The notes beneath the pieces were generated by a model that saw nothing but the letters and a program-made list of their open reading frames with translations, had not been told where the DNA came from and made no database searches. A program made the position numbers and the translations under genes. From Ichthyenterobacterium magnum (GTDB lineage: Bacteria; Bacteroidota; Bacteroidia; Flavobacteriales; Flavobacteriaceae): a stretch of 61,096 nucleotides of DNA. This document shows positions 52,717 through 60,873 of this stretch, one piece after another. Position 1 is the stretch's first letter. Every line of letters begins with the position of its first letter. The stretch spans positions 1 to 61,096 of the forward strand of contig NZ_RAQJ01000008.1 in assembly GCF_003610635.1 (NCBI RefSeq), in the 5' to 3' direction.

Positions 52717-53226
52717 ATGAACAGCGATAGAGAAAGAAAAATAGAGTTATTAAAGAGGAAAAACAAAGTCAAAAATGAAATAAAGTTTTTGACTGAATTT
52801 TATGAAGATATTGAAATTATCGAATTTCTGACTAATTCCGAATTGAACAAAATGTTTGAGTTTGACAAAAAGAAAGATATGAGAAATTATAATCTGGAAT
52901 TTTCATATTCGCCATCTGAAAACGAAAATGTGAAATCTGATTTATCTGACTTGATTGAGGACAATTTCTTTTTTAAACCTTATGACTTAAGCGATGAAAC
53001 TTATTGCTTGTCAAACAAATCGCAATTCAACAAAATATTTGACAAAACACTTATAGAAAATAACATTCCGACTCTGATTTATACAATTGATGGAAGAACA
53101 TCAATAGTAATCTTTAAAGAAATCGTAGATTATGAATTGAAAGACGGAATAAAAACTCAAAAATATTGGTGGAAAATAAATGTTTGTGGAATAAAAGCAA
53201 TAAAACAAATCATAAATAAAAAATAA
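52717..53226 (+). CDS. Hypothetical soluble protein, cassette 19
   Basis: About 169 aa, start MNSDRERKIELLKRKNKVKN, with an N-terminal basic helix then a mixed domain (DLSDETYCLSNKSQFNKIFD... WWKINVCGIKAIKQIINKK). No signal peptide, no family recognised. I prefer the ATG at 52717 over a TTG 15 bases upstream, which lies in the R' arm of the site. The stop is 2 bases before the next R''. Confidence 0.6.
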   Translation: MNSDRERKIELLKRKNKVKNEIKFLTEFYEDIEIIEFLTNSELNKMFEFDKKKDMRNYNLEFSYSPSENENVKSDLSDLIEDNFFFKPYDLSDETYCLSNKSQFNKIFDKTLIENNIPTLIYTIDGRTSIVIFKEIVDYELKDGIKTQKYWWKINVCGIKAIKQIINKK

Positions 53227-53227
53227 C

Positions 53228-53365
53228 GTTTGCCAACAATGTATAACCGCAATTACGGCGGATTCGACTGCGTCCGAATCCACTCGGAATTGCTAACGTC
53301 AGTGCTTAACCGAAAATTAACACTAATTTAGCCGTAACTGACGGTTATACGAGACCGTTGTAAGC
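53228..53365 (+). repeat. attC-like site 19
   Basis: R'' GTTTGCCAAC complements GTTGGCAAAC. L arms GTATAACCG / CGGTTATAC (9 bp). Central hairpin GGATTCG/CGAATCC. Right half matches the truncated site at the window start. Ends GACCG^TTGTAAGC. Confidence 0.87.
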
Positions 53366-54155
53366 AATTTGACCAACAAAATTGAACCAAATCAAATAAT
53401 GAGCGAAAATAGATTTATTGAAAAATTCCAACATAAAACTGTCTCGGAATTAGAATACATTTTAGAAAACAAAAAAAGCTATAACGAACAAGCTATTGCA
53501 GCTTCAATTCAAATATTGAAAAAAAGAAACGGAAAAACACCTGAATTGAAATCTGTTGAAAACGAAATTAAAATCGAAAAGGAGAAAAAGGAAGTCGCTC
53601 GAAAAAAAATTATAGAAGAAGTCAAAAAGAAAAATAATATAACTGACGACCCAAATGCACCTGAACTTCATTCTAAAAAAGTAATTTTTCTTTTTTCAGC
53701 TATATTTTCAACAATTTTTGGAGCAGTTTTGCTGATGTATAATATGAAACAAACTGGAAATTCTAAAGGTCGAATTCAGGTTTTGATTTTTGGAATTTTA
53801 TATACAGTTGTGTCTATTGTAATTATTGAGTCACTGAATGTAAAAACAAATCTTGCTTTATTATTTAATTTTGGAGGAGCAGGAATTTTAATCGAATATT
53901 TTTGGAATAAATTCATTGGGAAGGAATTTCAATATCGAAAAAGAAGTTGGGTAAAGCCAGCTATTATTTCTGTTTTAATAACCATTCCTTTGATTTTAGC
54001 AGCGATATATAGACAATAAAAAACTGCTTACAACAACGTATATAATCCATTGCTAGTGAGAGCCTACTTACGAAAATCCTCACGGATTTTCTATTCGGTT
54101 TTTATTTGCTAAATTACGTGCTAAACCAACGCAACGCATCATATACAAAACCGTT
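53354..54155 (+). repeat. Duplicated cassette, copy 2 (802 bp)
   Basis: The second copy of 45401-46202, 7953 bp downstream of copy 1, same orientation, between site 19 and cassette 21. Flanking sequences differ from those of copy 1 from the first base outside ACCG^TT. Confidence 0.9.
53369..54019 (+). CDS. Membrane protein of the duplicated cassette, copy 2
   Basis: Identical in sequence to the 216-aa protein at 45416: charged cytoplasmic N-terminus and four C-terminal membrane helices. TTG at 53369 or ATG at 53399 can start it. Two intact identical copies imply a very recent duplication; gene-dosage effects or simple cassette mobility are both possible. Confidence 0.7.
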   Translation: MTNKIEPNQIMSENRFIEKFQHKTVSELEYILENKKSYNEQAIAASIQILKKRNGKTPELKSVENEIKIEKEKKEVARKKIIEEVKKKNNITDDPNAPELHSKKVIFLFSAIFSTIFGAVLLMYNMKQTGNSKGRIQVLIFGILYTVVSIVIIESLNVKTNLALLFNFGGAGILIEYFWNKFIGKEFQYRKRSWVKPAIISVLITIPLILAAIYRQ

Positions 54156-54161
54156 AGCAAA
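54026..54161 (+). repeat. attC-like site 20 (copy 2)
   Basis: Same sequence as site 17 up to CCG^TT, then followed by AGCAAAT of the next unit, complementary to ATTTGCTAAC at 55063. This shows that the site moves with the gene to its left. Confidence 0.88.
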
Positions 54162-54187
54162 TATTTAAAAAACTCACTCTGAAAAAT

Positions 54188-55057
54188 ATGACTAAGAAAA
54201 AAATCACATATCAAGTAAAAGAAAGTGATGTCGGAGCTAATTATATTATGGCATTTCGACCAGAGGATTATGACATTTTTGAATATCGAATTAATAAGCC
54301 AATTGCTGTAAAAGACCCAAAGGATAATTCAGATTTCGATATGCATTTTATTGTACAAGAAACTGATGAAATAAAATTAAACTCAAAACATAGTTTAGAA
54401 TATTTTATACCAAACAATATTGCTTTACTTCTATCTATTTCGGATAAAGCATTGAAAAGAGCTCTTGCCATTTATAAGGAAAATTTGAACCCTGACAAAC
54501 CAAAGAACAATATTTCAATTGTTGACAAAAAAGAAAGAGTAAATTTTTTAAAAGACAAGTCAAAATATTATTGTGACTATATTGAAGAAGTAGAAACTGC
54601 AATTGTATTCTCATATACTGCAATTGAAGCTTTTGCAAATATTTCAATTCCTCACAATTATTTATATCATTCTAAAGATAAAGCAGGTGTTATTTATGAA
54701 AAGAAAGCCATTGAAAGGTGGACACCTTTAGTAGAGAAAGTATCAACTATATTACCTGATACATACAATACAAAATCAATTAAAAATAAATCTATATTCA
54801 ATAATTTCAAAAAATTAGAACAATATAGAAATGCAATTATTCACCAAAAGTCAGTTGAAAGAGCTGATTTTTTTAAACTTTATTTCAAGAATAATATTAA
54901 TGATATTTGTAAAAGTAGTGAGTTAGTAATAAGGTTTTTCTACGATGCACATAAAGAAACCAATAGAATAAATCCATTATGGCCTTGGCTTATTGGGAAC
55001 GAAAAAGACTTTCCAATTGTTTATGACGATTTAAGCAAAGTTCGGAAAAAGGAATAA
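54188..55057 (+). CDS. HEPN-like protein, cassette 21
   Basis: A 289-aa soluble protein. The C-terminal half is helical and contains ETAIVFSYTAIEAFANISI and LEQYRNAIIHQKS, where R214-N215-x-x-x-H219 is the R-polar-x3-H motif of HEPN ribonucleases. The N-terminal 100 residues are beta-rich (YIMAFRPEDYDIFEYRINKPI). HEPN proteins are common RNA-cleaving effectors of defence and toxin systems; no antitoxin partner is present in this cassette, so self-inhibition by the N-terminal part or a milder role is possible (inference). Confidence 0.7.
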   Translation: MTKKKITYQVKESDVGANYIMAFRPEDYDIFEYRINKPIAVKDPKDNSDFDMHFIVQETDEIKLNSKHSLEYFIPNNIALLLSISDKALKRALAIYKENLNPDKPKNNISIVDKKERVNFLKDKSKYYCDYIEEVETAIVFSYTAIEAFANISIPHNYLYHSKDKAGVIYEKKAIERWTPLVEKVSTILPDTYNTKSIKNKSIFNNFKKLEQYRNAIIHQKSVERADFFKLYFKNNINDICKSSELVIRFFYDAHKETNRINPLWPWLIGNEKDFPIVYDDLSKVRKKE

Positions 55058-55062
55058 AAAAC

Positions 55063-55199
55063 ATTTGCTAACACCGTATATAATTTATTGCTAGTTCTAG
55101 CCTACTTACGAAAATCCTTGCGGATTTTCTATTCGGTTTTTATTTGTTAACTTAGTTTCTTAACCACGCAACAAACCATATACAAACACGTTGGCAAAC
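55063..55199 (+). repeat. attC-like site 21
   Basis: R'' ATTTGCTAAC is the exact complement of GTTAGCAAAT. L arms GTATAT / ATATAC. Central hairpin GAAAATCC/GGATTTTC with loop TTGC. Ends ACACG^TTGGCAAAC. Confidence 0.88.
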
Positions 55200-55201
55200 A
55201 T

Positions 55202-55795
55202 TTGAAAAAAGCACTAAACATATTATTAATAGTCGTTTCAATTGCAATAATTGCTTTCGTTGTAATTACTCTTGCTGGAGTTTCTATTATCGGAACAAAA
55301 ACTGATTCAGAATATTTTGAAAAGCAAACTAATTCTACTCAGATGGAAAGTATGCGAATTTTTTATGTACATGCAGAAGATTCTGTTGATGCAGAAATGC
55401 TTACTAATAAAATTCCTTTCAAACTAAACGTTTTAAATAAAGACGATTTAGTTATCTATAATTACATAAGTCTTCCTGATTCCTTTCAAAATGAGAACTC
55501 TTATTTCAACATAAAGACCAATACACTATTTTATGGTGAAAATGAATACGAAAAAACAATAGCTAATTTTCTTAATAGCAAAAAATTATCAGAATTGAAT
55601 TTTGATTTATATGAATTAAAGGAATCAAAAAAAGTCGTGAACAATTTTATTTTATTTAATGAAGATTACGGGATTTTAAGTTGTGAATATCGGAACTTAG
55701 GCTTGAAGTATTTGTTTTTTCCTGAACAGTTGGTCGATTCTCAATTACAAAATGAAATTATCAAAATGTTGTATAAAGAACAACTCTCACGATAA
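55202..55795 (+). CDS. Membrane-anchored protein, cassette 22, TTG start
   Basis: A 197-aa protein with one N-terminal membrane helix (residues 5-30, LNILLIVVSIAIIAFVVITLAGV), perhaps an uncleaved signal anchor, and a soluble outer domain (MRIFYVHAEDSVDAEMLTNK...). Family unknown. The TTG at 55202, 11 bases after the boundary, is required to keep the basic residues before the helix; the next in-frame ATG is far inside. Confidence 0.62.
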   Translation: MKKALNILLIVVSIAIIAFVVITLAGVSIIGTKTDSEYFEKQTNSTQMESMRIFYVHAEDSVDAEMLTNKIPFKLNVLNKDDLVIYNYISLPDSFQNENSYFNIKTNTLFYGENEYEKTIANFLNSKKLSELNFDLYELKESKKVVNNFILFNEDYGILSCEYRNLGLKYLFFPEQLVDSQLQNEIIKMLYKEQLSR

Positions 55796-55797
55796 AC

Positions 55798-56004
55798 GTT
55801 AGCCAACAACGTGTATAATTAATTACTGCGAATTTCCTACGCGGAAATTCTACGGAATTAATTAACTTAGTTGCTAATTGGAAACGTTGTAACTAAGCCT
55901 TGCTCCTTTTCCATCGCGTTTGCCTACCTTTCAGGCTGTCTCGGCAAGCCTAACTAGTCGCAAGGCTCAAACGTAACTAATCATACACAAACACGTTAGG
56001 CAAA
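55798..56004 (+). repeat. attC-like site 22 with an extra inserted hairpin
   Basis: R'' GTTAGCCAAC, nine of ten complementary to GTTGGCAAAC. L arms GTGTAT / ATACAC. Central hairpin GAATTTCC/GGAAATTC. The site is about 70 bases longer than its relatives because of an inserted stem bounded by GTTGTAACTAAGCCTTGC and GCAAGGCTCAAACGTAAC. Ends ACACG^TTAGGCAAA. Confidence 0.83.
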
Positions 56005-56018
56005 ATATAAACGAAACG

Positions 56019-56252
56019 ATGAAAGCAAAATTGAATGCAGTACACGATGATGATTTGATAGCTTTGCTAAAAAGTCTAAATCTTTTAGAAAAAATCAAAC
56101 AAGGTGAAATAAAATGTAAATTCACTAAAGAAATAATTACACTTGACAATTTACATTCTATCTTCCCTGAAGAAGGAACTATAAAAGTCGTTTGCGACTC
56201 ACCAGAAGCAATCAAATCTTTATCAGAACATATAAATGAAAAAAATCTTTAA
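56019..56252 (+). CDS. Small soluble protein, first gene of cassette 23
   Basis: A 77-aa acidic protein, MKAKLNAVHDDDLIALLKSL, then IKCKFTKEIITLDNLHSIFPEEGTIKVVCDSPEAIKSLSEHI. A helix-strand-helix layout fits a small regulator. It overlaps the next gene by 17 bases, so the pair is one unit. Confidence 0.65.
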   Translation: MKAKLNAVHDDDLIALLKSLNLLEKIKQGEIKCKFTKEIITLDNLHSIFPEEGTIKVVCDSPEAIKSLSEHINEKNL

Positions 56253-57324
56253 CAAAGTGGATTTCAACTTTTACTTCGACTTCAATTTCTCACTTTGGAC
56301 AATCTCGACCTTGACTTTAGTAGGGCTTTTCATTTACTATTTAAGAAACCCAGAAAAATTCGAAAAACTAATTGCTCTAATAAGTAAATTCTTAAAATAC
56401 GTTTCAAACAAATTTGATAAAACCTATGTTAAATATGATTTACAAGGTAAAATAAATGACTATTTAAAGAAAGTTTCCCATCGAACAAAACATCTTGACA
56501 TTAAAAAAATTAATGTCGAATGGATTGATGTTAGTGAACAAACCGAAACACAATTTATACAAAACGGTGAATTAATTCTTCGCTTAAAAAAAGGCGAACA
56601 CCAAAACGAGAATATAGTTAAGGCTTCAATGGCGTTTATATCATATGCCTTTTTAAAAAAAGCGAAATCTTACATTGCGAAGTATCAACGTGAATCAATG
56701 GATTTATTTGCTTGCTACGATTTGCTAAAAGAGGAAAAATCGGAAATTCTTGACCAGTTTGTACAGGATTTTATGAAAGACAAAATGGATAACAAAAAAA
56801 TTTCTGACTTTTTTGAAAAGTATTCAGACATAGATGATGTCGGTATATTTTATCCAGTATTAGTTCAAGAATTGACGTTTTTAGGAGAAAAAGTCTTTGC
56901 AAAAAAAAGGGATGCTCAAAACATTCATAAAGAGGTTACAGAGTTAGTTAATTTTCTTTATCGCTACGCAAATAGAAAGTTACGCGAAGATATTGTAAAT
57001 GATTTTTCAGGTACTTATTGCAAATTTGGAATTAGAATTATTGGGAGAAGTATTGTAATAAATCGTGATGGAGAAAGAGTTTATAAAAATCACTTGAAAA
57101 AAATTGCTTCTGATAATGAAACTCTATACTTAATTGGAAGTAACGAACATAAGAAATTTATAAATGAAGTCTTTGAAAACTGTAAAGAAGAAATTGGGTA
57201 TTCTAAATTAATGGAGGACACTTATGTAGCAACTATTAAAGACAAAGATGGAGAAAATATAAAAGTAATGAGTTACATACTGACAGTTAGAAACGATTCA
57301 ATAAAAGTTTATCACAAAAAATAA
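56236..57324 (+). CDS. Membrane-anchored protein, second gene of cassette 23
   Basis: A 362-aa protein with one N-terminal membrane helix (residues 19-38, LWTISTLTLVGLFIYYL) and a long cytoplasmic helical domain (RESMDLFACYDLLKEEKSEIL; ELVNFLYRYANRKLREDIV), ending in a beta-rich part with IIGRSIVINRDGERVYKNHL. No family recognised. Together with the 77-aa partner it might be an effector and control pair, possibly defence-related given the array. Confidence 0.62.
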   Translation: MKKIFNKVDFNFYFDFNFSLWTISTLTLVGLFIYYLRNPEKFEKLIALISKFLKYVSNKFDKTYVKYDLQGKINDYLKKVSHRTKHLDIKKINVEWIDVSEQTETQFIQNGELILRLKKGEHQNENIVKASMAFISYAFLKKAKSYIAKYQRESMDLFACYDLLKEEKSEILDQFVQDFMKDKMDNKKISDFFEKYSDIDDVGIFYPVLVQELTFLGEKVFAKKRDAQNIHKEVTELVNFLYRYANRKLREDIVNDFSGTYCKFGIRIIGRSIVINRDGERVYKNHLKKIASDNETLYLIGSNEHKKFINEVFENCKEEIGYSKLMEDTYVATIKDKDGENIKVMSYILTVRNDSIKVYHKK

Positions 57325-57330
57325 AATACT

Positions 57331-57466
57331 TTGCCTAACAACGTGTATAATTCATTGCTTCTGATTTTCCTTTCGGAAAATCCTCGCGCTGAATTAAAGC
57401 CAGTTATTTTTTAGTAAATTAGTTGCAGAAACACGCAACGAAATCATACACAAGACCGTTAGGCAC
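57331..57466 (+). repeat. attC-like site 23
   Basis: R'' TTGCCTAAC complements GTTAGGCAA. L arms GTGTAT / ATACAC. Central hairpin GATTTTCC/GGAAAATC with loop TTTC. Ends GACCG^TTAGGCAC, again a perfect GTTRRRY. Confidence 0.87.
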
Positions 57467-57476
57467 AAGCTGAAAA

Positions 57477-58379
57477 ATGAAACACACAACAATATTCATA
57501 TTTTTAATTTTAAACATTTTTAGTGCTAAAGCACAAATGGAAAACACGTATTTTACTTGGGAACAATATTCAGAAAATTGGAGAACTGAATTAATAAACG
57601 CCGTTGAACTTTACGAAAATATAGAAAAAGGAAAATTCCCTGAATATGGACTTAATTATTTGGATTTTACTTTCATAAGCGACAAAAAGGAAAATTTGGA
57701 AAATCTATCAAATAGACTATCTAAAATCTTCAATTGCTCATCTTTAGAAATAGAAAAAAGCAACGGAACTTATGAACTAAATGGAAATACAGAAAAATTT
57801 CCAATAACAAAAGATAATATTATATTTTGGGAGTTAACATTTTACAAAGAAGGTTATCAATTTGATTCAAAACTTGCTGGTTATGGAGCATTTTCCGATT
57901 ATGACAATGTTGAATTCCTTGACTATTCAGCAGATAATGAAAATGTTTACTATAAAAAAGCTGTCGAACATTACGAAAACCAAAACTTATTTGGAGCAAT
58001 AGTAAATTGGAATAATACAATTAAAGTTAATCCAAAAGACTACTATTCATATTACGATTTAGGATTTGCAAAAAACGAATTAAATATGTTCAAAGACGCT
58101 ATGAAAGATTTCGATAAGTGTATTGAAATTAACCCTAAATTTTATGGCGGAATTGTAGCGCGAGGAACGTTGAGCGATGAAAATGGAGAATTTGAATTGG
58201 CAATTGAATACTATAACAGAGCAATTGAATTGGAACCAGAGAATCCGCAGGCCCATTTTAATAAAGGAAATACGTATTTTAATAAAAAAGAAACGAAAAA
58301 AGCTTGTAAACTGTGGACAAAAGCAAAAGAACTTGGAGCTGAATATGCTCAAGAACGAATTGACAAAGAATGTGAATAG
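57477..58379 (+). CDS. Secreted TPR-repeat protein, cassette 24
   Basis: A 300-aa protein with a signal peptide (residues 1-19, ending SAKAQ). A middle domain (about 25-150) of unknown type, then three or four TPR units from about 160 to 285 (AVEHYENQNLFGAIVNWNNTI, AMKDFDKCIEINPKFYGGIV, AIEYYNRAIELEPENPQAHF, KACKLWTKAKELG). TPRs mediate protein contacts, here in the periplasm. ATG is in GCTGAAAAATG, 19 bases after the boundary. Confidence 0.8.
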   Translation: MKHTTIFIFLILNIFSAKAQMENTYFTWEQYSENWRTELINAVELYENIEKGKFPEYGLNYLDFTFISDKKENLENLSNRLSKIFNCSSLEIEKSNGTYELNGNTEKFPITKDNIIFWELTFYKEGYQFDSKLAGYGAFSDYDNVEFLDYSADNENVYYKKAVEHYENQNLFGAIVNWNNTIKVNPKDYYSYYDLGFAKNELNMFKDAMKDFDKCIEINPKFYGGIVARGTLSDENGEFELAIEYYNRAIELEPENPQAHFNKGNTYFNKKETKKACKLWTKAKELGAEYAQERIDKECE

Positions 58380-58387
58380 AAAAGCCA

Positions 58388-58524
58388 GTGCCTAACACCG
58401 TATATAAGCTATGGCTTGGTCAGTCCTCACTTGGAAAATCCTGCGGATTTTCCAAAGCCAGTTTTTATTTGGAGAGGTTCGTGCCGAAACACGCCACATC
58501 TCATATACAAACACGTTACCCAAC
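58388..58524 (+). repeat. attC-like site 24
   Basis: R'' GTGCCTAAC is the exact complement of GTTAGGCAC. L arms GTATAT / ATATAC. Central hairpin GGAAAATCC/GGATTTTCC with loop TGC. Ends ACACG^TTACCCAAC. Confidence 0.87.
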
Positions 58525-58580
58525 ATTAACAAAAACAGAACGTTAAAATTTAAACAGAACAGAAAATTTTAAAAACCGAT

Positions 58581-58958
58581 ATGAAATTTTACACTTCGAT
58601 ACCTAAAAGTCTAAAGCCATACTATAATACGGAATTGGAAAAATACCGAACTGAATGCTCAAACGGAAATTTTAAAAGCGCATGGAATCATCTGGAAAGA
58701 GCGCATATAATCGGACAAAAATATCCTTATGCTCATACTTTTGTGCATTGGAAAATGTTGCAATTCGGAATTAAAATCAAAAGTGGAAAAGAAATTATCG
58801 GGCAAATTCCTCGTCTGATTTTCGGAGGCGTGAAATCCTTCGTTGGAAAAATTCCAGTTGGAAATCCTGGAGGAGCGAATGTTCCTCCTTTAAAACCTTT
58901 TCCGATTGATAAAGAATTACAAGATATTTTTGCGAAAGCTGGAATTAATTTAGTCTGA
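58581..58958 (+). CDS. DUF3703-like protein, cassette 25
   Basis: A 125-aa protein matching the DUF3703 pattern: YNTELEKYRTECSNGNFKSAWNHLERAHIIGQ, then THTFVHWKMLQFG-like core (HTFVHWKMLQFG) and the Pro/Gly-rich end VPVGNPGGANV-like (IPVGNPGGANVPPLKPFPI). The family occurs widely in proteobacterial and Bacteroidota genomes next to metal-resistance or unknown genes; its function is not known. Its leader of about 65 bases after the boundary is longer than usual. Confidence 0.8.
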   Translation: MKFYTSIPKSLKPYYNTELEKYRTECSNGNFKSAWNHLERAHIIGQKYPYAHTFVHWKMLQFGIKIKSGKEIIGQIPRLIFGGVKSFVGKIPVGNPGGANVPPLKPFPIDKELQDIFAKAGINLV

Positions 58959-58969
58959 AAATAAAAAAC

Positions 58970-59104
58970 GTTGGGTAACAACGTGTATAGTTCATTGCTC
59001 GGAAATTCCTATCGGAATTTCTGTCGCTTCTGAACAATGGGTTCGCCTCTATTTGCTATCTTAGTGCAGACGCAACGAAACCATACACGAACACGTTGTG
59101 GCTA
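58970..59104 (+). repeat. attC-like site 25
   Basis: R'' GTTGGGTAAC is the exact complement of GTTACCCAAC. L arms GTGTAT / ATACAC. Central hairpin GGAAATTCC/GGAATTTC with loop TATC. Near-identical to site 15. Ends ACACG^TTGTGGCTA. Confidence 0.88.
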
Positions 59105-59115
59105 ATTTGAGAAAT

Positions 59116-59805
59116 ATGAAAAACATTATACATAATACAGTAACATTACTAATAGGTTTTGTTGGGTTAATTGGTGGATTAATTTGGGGATACTATTCCA
59201 AATGGGAGTTTGAACCTGTAATTCTATCAATAATTTCTTTTTTGGAAATAATAGCCTATTTCACTGTTCCAAAAGATAAAAAGAACAATAAAGAATTAAC
59301 TCAAAAATCAAAAAATAAAAACAGCCAAAAGGTTGAGGTAACGGTAAATAATTTTAGTGAACCTACACAATCAGAAAAGAAACCATCGATAAAGGATAAA
59401 AATGCATTAATAGAAACTAAAAAAGACAAAATTGGAATTCTTTTTATTGATGATGACAAGAATTTTAATATAGTCAAAATATTAAAAGATAGTGATTGGA
59501 AAAAAACTAAAACAATTACAGATATAAAGAGTCTAGACATAAATCAAGTAAAAAACTCTGAAATAATTTTTGTTGACATTAATGGAGTTGGCAAAATATT
59601 AAATTTAGAGTATGAAGGTCTTGACTTAGCATTAATGTTAAAACAAAAGTATCCAGAAAAGAAAATAATAATTTATTCTGCAAATAAAAATAGTTACTCA
59701 TTTCACGAAGCTTGGGATGTTGTGGATTCACGACTAGAGAAGAATGCTTTACCTTATCAATTTCAAAATTTAGTTGAAAACTATAGTTTAGAATTTTACA
59801 ACTAA
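59116..59805 (+). CDS. Membrane-anchored receiver-domain protein, cassette 26
   Basis: About 229 aa from the ATG at 59116 (a GTG at 59098 would add six residues). Two membrane helices near the N-terminus (VTLLIGFVGLIGGLIWGYY and PVILSIISFLEIIAYFTV), a Lys-rich linker, then a CheY-like receiver: IGILFIDDDKNF (acidic pocket), EIIFVDINGVGKI (phospho-acceptor Asp), KKIIIYSAN (Thr/Ser position) and a late Lys (SRLEKNALP). A receiver anchored in the membrane without an output domain is unusual. One base separates its stop from the kinase-like gene. Confidence 0.75.
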   Translation: MKNIIHNTVTLLIGFVGLIGGLIWGYYSKWEFEPVILSIISFLEIIAYFTVPKDKKNNKELTQKSKNKNSQKVEVTVNNFSEPTQSEKKPSIKDKNALIETKKDKIGILFIDDDKNFNIVKILKDSDWKKTKTITDIKSLDINQVKNSEIIFVDINGVGKILNLEYEGLDLALMLKQKYPEKKIIIYSANKNSYSFHEAWDVVDSRLEKNALPYQFQNLVENYSLEFYN

Positions 59806-59806
59806 T

Positions 59807-60865
59807 ATGGAAAAAACTTTTTATTACGTAAGACAATTAAACGGGAATTATGTTTTTGATAATTTCCCTCTAGAGTTAAAAAATCTTGCTTTAGATTACA
59901 AAGAATGTAAAGAACCAATTTTAGTAAATTTAGATGGAAAAAAAATAAAAGCTAGAATAGGATTAAAGAAGAGTTCTGATTTTCAAGTATATGTTTTAAC
60001 AACAGAAACCAAATTCATTAATCGATTAAAATTTTTTAGAGAATTAGTGAATTCCAGTTCTAGCTATATTAAACCAATACTTAAATTACAAGAAGATTTA
60101 ATAGAAAAACACGAGAAAACAATCGAAGAATTTATTCATAATGCAACATCTATAAATTCTTATAGTATACAAGACTTATTTACATTAATTCCACAAAAAA
60201 GTTTAACTGGAAATATTAATAAGCAAAAAGATGTTATAAGAGAGGTTATAAAAACCAAACCTAATGTAACAGTAGACACTTTACTAAAACAAATTAAGTA
60301 TAGCTTAGCAACAAAGGTTGAATTCTCAGTTTTTGAACGGACTTTAAAAAGCTCAAGTGTATTATTAAAAGAGGGACATTCAATAAGACCAGTTGTTCTA
60401 TCAATTTTACAAATTTTTATTTCTGATTTTGATAAAAAAAATATTCAAGTTCATCTTGGAGGAACAGAAAAAATTCTTGAAATTGATTATGATTCTCTAT
60501 TTGTTTCTCTTTATTATGTATTTGAAAACGCAGTAAAATACTGTTGCCCTAAAACAGAATTTAAAATTAGATTTTCAGAAGAGAAAGATTCATTTGATAT
60601 CATCATAAAAATGGTTTCGTTAGAAATAAAAGATTCTGAAAAAAAATTAATTACAGAACGCGGATATCGTTCCGAAGTAGCAAAAAAGATTAACACGAAG
60701 GGATTAGGAATAGGTATGTATAGAATTGTAAAAACGCTTAACTTTAATAATGCAAAATTAGATATTACACCAAGAGCTTTCGAGTTTTCTAAAAGACACA
60801 ATAGTGTAGACTATGAAGGCAATGAATTTAGAATTATTTTTGATGGACAGAATGCTTGGGAATAA
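59807..60865 (+). CDS. GHKL-type sensor kinase-like protein, cassette 26
   Basis: A 352-aa protein with no membrane helix. Residues 1-90 are beta-rich; a dimerisation-like helix carries EKTIEEFIHNATSINS with a possible phospho-acceptor His; the GHKL ATPase domain has the N box FENAVKY (F239-E240-N241) and a G-box KGLGIGMYRI (G299 on). Short lid between them. Partner of the preceding membrane receiver, so the cassette encodes a minimal two-component pair, input unknown. Confidence 0.78.
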   Translation: MEKTFYYVRQLNGNYVFDNFPLELKNLALDYKECKEPILVNLDGKKIKARIGLKKSSDFQVYVLTTETKFINRLKFFRELVNSSSSYIKPILKLQEDLIEKHEKTIEEFIHNATSINSYSIQDLFTLIPQKSLTGNINKQKDVIREVIKTKPNVTVDTLLKQIKYSLATKVEFSVFERTLKSSSVLLKEGHSIRPVVLSILQIFISDFDKKNIQVHLGGTEKILEIDYDSLFVSLYYVFENAVKYCCPKTEFKIRFSEEKDSFDIIIKMVSLEIKDSEKKLITERGYRSEVAKKINTKGLGIGMYRIVKTLNFNNAKLDITPRAFEFSKRHNSVDYEGNEFRIIFDGQNAWE

Positions 60866-60873
60866 TAAAAAAC

